Source: Candidatus Thorarchaeota archaeon
GTDB taxonomy: Archaea; Asgardarchaeota; Thorarchaeia; Thorarchaeales; Thorarchaeaceae
Length of the DNA: 7,102 nt
Reading direction: 5' to 3'
Assembly: GCA_030638785.1 (NCBI GenBank)
Contig: DAOWDY010000161.1
Span: 1-7,102 of the forward strand
Positions within the stretch are counted from its first letter, which is position 1; each line of letters opens with the position of its first letter. Positions 5,958 to 7,102 of this stretch are shown here, in pieces. The notes under the pieces were generated by a model. That model did no database searches. It saw nothing but the letters and a program-made list of their open reading frames with translations, and had not been told where the DNA came from. Both the position numbers and the translations under genes were made by a program.

Positions 5958-6179
5958 ATGTTGATGTTCTATATCCTAGGGACTGGGTTCCTTTTTGCTC
6001 TACTTCTATACGGATATAGCGGAGCCATTGACAAAAGGGGCAAGGGACGAAGCAGAAGTAGAAAGGGAGAGCTCGCTCATAATATGTGGGCAGCAACTTC
6101 ACTGGATTGTGACTTTGAACCAACTAAGCATGCATTCGGACCTGGCAGGTCCGTGAATCCAGAGAATAATCGAAGATAG
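5958..6179 (+). CDS. small putative membrane-anchored protein, hypothetical
   Basis: A 73-residue frame with one hydrophobic helix at about 2-23, then a strongly basic stretch at 26-37 (KRGKGRSRSRKG), then a polar tail with no obvious domain. By the positive-inside rule the tail would be cytoplasmic. I recognise no family. Support for a real gene comes from the TATA box about 27 bases before the ATG, the coherent membrane-helix-plus-basic-tail layout, and a fit between flanking genes (divergent from 5834, convergent with the GTPase 21 bases away). No Shine-Dalgarno site is present, consistent with a leaderless start; a second ATG at 5964 is possible. A minus-strand frame across the same DNA (5938-6123) is less protein-like. 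A perfect palindrome lies within its last third. It could alternatively be a non-coding transcript. Confidence 0.5.
   Translation: MLMFYILGTGFLFALLLYGYSGAIDKRGKGRSRSRKGELAHNMWAATSLDCDFEPTKHAFGPGRSVNPENNRR
6137..6153. repeat. 17-base palindrome between convergent genes
   Basis: CGGACCTG-G-CAGGTCCG is perfectly symmetric around one base, and ATT/AAT outside it can pair after a two-base bulge. It lies near the 3' end of the 73-residue frame and about 50 bases from the convergent GTPase stop. It could be a bidirectional 3' end or stability hairpin (stem of 6-7 pairs in RNA) or a protein-binding site. It has no T-run on either side. Confidence 0.4.
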
Positions 6180-6200
6180 AATCAGCAGTAAAACTTTCTG

Positions 6201-6743
6201 TTAGATTGGAGGGTGTATAGAATAGATCTCTTTTGCTATACGATTGAAAATCTCTTTAACGTTCGTTCCGGTCTTTGCACTCGACTCCCAATATTGCCAA
6301 CCAATCAAATCACCGTAAATCCTTCCATCTGCAGATGAAACCGCTCTAGTATCTTTGAGATCAATCTTGTTCCCGACTAAGAAGCCTGGCAACTTTTCGT
6401 GGCCAGTTCCTGATATATCGAGGTTCTTGATAATACCAGCGTACCATTCTGGAAGACACTCGAAACTCTTTCTACTTGTCACGTCATAAACGAGTACACT
6501 ATAGTGAGCCCCTTTGTAGTATTGTGTTCGAAGAGATGAAAAGTCATCCTGTCCTCCCAAGTCAATTACAGTAAGGATAACTGGTGTGAACGGGTCAACA
6601 TTGACAGCGACCGCGCTTAAGTCAACACCAGTTGTTGCATGGTAACTCTCATCAAATTCACCTAGGAGAAGATGTCGAATAATGGAGCTTTTCCCAACAT
6701 TTGGTTCACCTATCAAGAGAACTTTGTATACAGGTACAGTCAC
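6201..6743 (-). CDS. Rab/Ras-like small GTPase
   Basis: A 180-residue single-domain GTPase that should switch between GDP- and GTP-bound states; related proteins in eukaryotes direct membrane traffic, and Asgard genomes carry many of unknown role. All motifs are visible: G1 GEPNVGKS (12-19, Lys18 and Ser19), G2 Thr37 in TTGVD, G3 DLGGQ (61-65, with Gln65 in the catalytic position), G4 NKID (125-128) and G5 SSAK (154-157). The segment after G3 (LRTQYYKGAHYSVLVYDVT) is Rab-like, whereas DxGGQD is the Arf/Roc form. The tail ends at SIHPPI with no cysteine and the only Cys is residue 96, so there is no site for prenylation. Start: GTG at 6743 has AGGTG six bases upstream; a GTG at 6752 (183 residues) would overlap that site. 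It converges on the 73-residue gene and is divergent from a winged-helix regulator gene. Very confident family call; partners unknown. Confidence 0.94.
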   Translation of the reverse strand: MTVPVYKVLLIGEPNVGKSSIIRHLLLGEFDESYHATTGVDLSAVAVNVDPFTPVILTVIDLGGQDDFSSLRTQYYKGAHYSVLVYDVTSRKSFECLPEWYAGIIKNLDISGTGHEKLPGFLVGNKIDLKDTRAVSSADGRIYGDLIGWQYWESSAKTGTNVKEIFNRIAKEIYSIHPPI

Positions 6744-6793
6744 CAAGAACACCTACATGTAGAAACGCGCAGAGAACTGAGAATTGTAGATTT

Positions 6794-6802
6794 CTTATTA
6801 AA
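6794..6802 (-). promoter_or_regulatory. predicted TATA box of the GTPase gene
   Basis: TTTAATAAG on the minus strand predicts a start near 6772 and a leader of about 29 bases that includes the AGGTG ribosome site at 6750-6754. Confidence 0.4.
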
Positions 6803-6822
6803 GCAGAGTAACATACAACTGC

Positions 6823-6865
6823 AAATGACCATTTTCGACATAGCCACGTCGATTTTTGGTCATTT
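6823..6865. promoter_or_regulatory. long interrupted dyad between GTPase and regulator genes
   Basis: Outer arms AAATGACCA (6823-6831) and TGGTCATTT (6857-6865) match perfectly over 9 bases. Inner arms TCGAC (6835-6839) and GTCGA (6848-6852) add 5 more around an 8-base centre. The element sits between two divergent promoters, upstream of both TATA-like boxes, so it is a good operator candidate, possibly for the adjacent winged-helix protein. A transcribed hairpin is less likely because it lies outside both predicted transcripts. The TGACCA core is also in the GTGACCA elements near tldD. Confidence 0.5.
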
Positions 6866-6908
6866 CAGATGAAACAAGGGGGATTTTCAGCTATTACCGA
6901 GTTCCGTC

Positions 6909-6917
6909 ATATAATAT
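6909..6917 (+). promoter_or_regulatory. predicted TATA box of the winged-helix regulator gene
   Basis: ATATAATAT is the best TATA match in the region. It is centred about 36 bases before the ATG at 6949, predicting a leader of about ten bases. Confidence 0.5.
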
Positions 6918-6948
6918 TACATTCTGTCAGTATTTTTGATGAATAACA

Positions 6949-7102
6949 ATGAGTGTTTATCTTCCAGACAGTGCAATTCTAGTATTACGGGTGTTGACCA
7001 AAGGTGGACCAGCCTCACCTCGAGAAATCAGTAAGAAAGCAAATATCCCCTTGCGGACGGTTAGCTTCGCACTAAGACATCTTCGAGGTCAAGAGATCGC
7101 AA
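6949..7102 (+). CDS. winged helix-turn-helix transcription regulator (3' end cut off)
   Basis: Only the first 51 residues are present. They start MSVYLPDSAILVLRVL (a first helix), followed by a helix-turn-helix of the MarR/TrmB-like winged-helix type: SPREISKKANI at about 23-33 as the positioning helix and PLRTVSFALRHLRGQ at about 34-48 as the recognition helix. The pattern of 'choose a regulon, match, then pair with a repeated helix' residues is typical of archaeal one-component regulators that bind DNA as dimers. The ATG at 6949 lies about ten bases after the predicted transcription start; an ATG at 6939 is in another frame and soon reaches a stop. It is divergent from the GTPase gene across a 205-base region carrying the 6823-6865 dyad, so self-regulation and control of the GTPase gene are plausible. 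Any sensor or effector domain lies beyond the window, so the subfamily is open. Confidence 0.75.
   Translation, partial: MSVYLPDSAILVLRVLTKGGPASPREISKKANIPLRTVSFALRHLRGQEIA

Noticed and set aside
5938..6123. 61-residue minus-strand frame opposite the small membrane protein
   Set aside because: No promoter or ribosome site fits and the sequence lacks a coherent protein pattern; the plus-strand frame has both a TATA box and a sensible layout.

Overview
The window looks like a piece of an archaeal chromosome, most plausibly from an Asgard archaeon (Thorarchaeia-like would fit, but that is inference). The main reason is a complete Rab/Ras-like small GTPase with all five G motifs. Several genes also have AT-rich TATA-type boxes roughly 25-35 bases before the start codon, giving very short or leaderless transcripts, while GGAGG-type ribosome sites occur inside the tldD-tldE operon. 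Base composition is moderate, with GC in the low-to-mid 40s percent by eye.

Left part (1-2626, minus strand): a two-gene operon for a TldD/TldE protease. tldD (HExxxH active site plus the C-terminal zinc cysteine) is followed 12 bases later by a tldE/pmbA-type partner that runs off the left edge. The partner has no metal site, as expected. It reads as one open frame of 391 codons from 1174 to the edge, with no frameshift.

Middle (2627-4296): a 218-base divergent promoter region separates tldD from a plus-strand 12-helix MFS transporter. It holds two opposed TATA-like boxes, a perfect AAGTGT-CTA-ACACTT palindrome, a leader hairpin in front of tldD, and a cluster of GTGACC(A) elements. It looks like a jointly controlled promoter pair.

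Right part (4297-7102): a 300-base non-coding stretch with strong potential RNA hairpins leads into a small integral membrane protein of the isoprenylcysteine/phospholipid methyltransferase type. It converges, 14 bases apart, on a minus-strand protein with one membrane anchor, a proline-rich linker and a beta-rich Ig-like C-terminal domain of unknown role. Divergent from that gene is a small putative membrane-anchored protein of 73 residues, apparently leaderless, whose 3' part holds a perfect 17-base palindrome. It converges on the Rab-like GTPase. The GTPase is divergent from a winged-helix regulator truncated by the right edge, and the shared intergenic region contains a long interrupted dyad.

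How the genes work together is clear only for tldD and tldE, whose products form one heteromeric peptidase. Joint control of tldD-tldE with the MFS transporter, control of the GTPase by the adjacent regulator, and a membrane or GTPase theme for the right half are inferences from arrangement. No CRISPR array, insertion sequence, tRNA or rRNA was seen.
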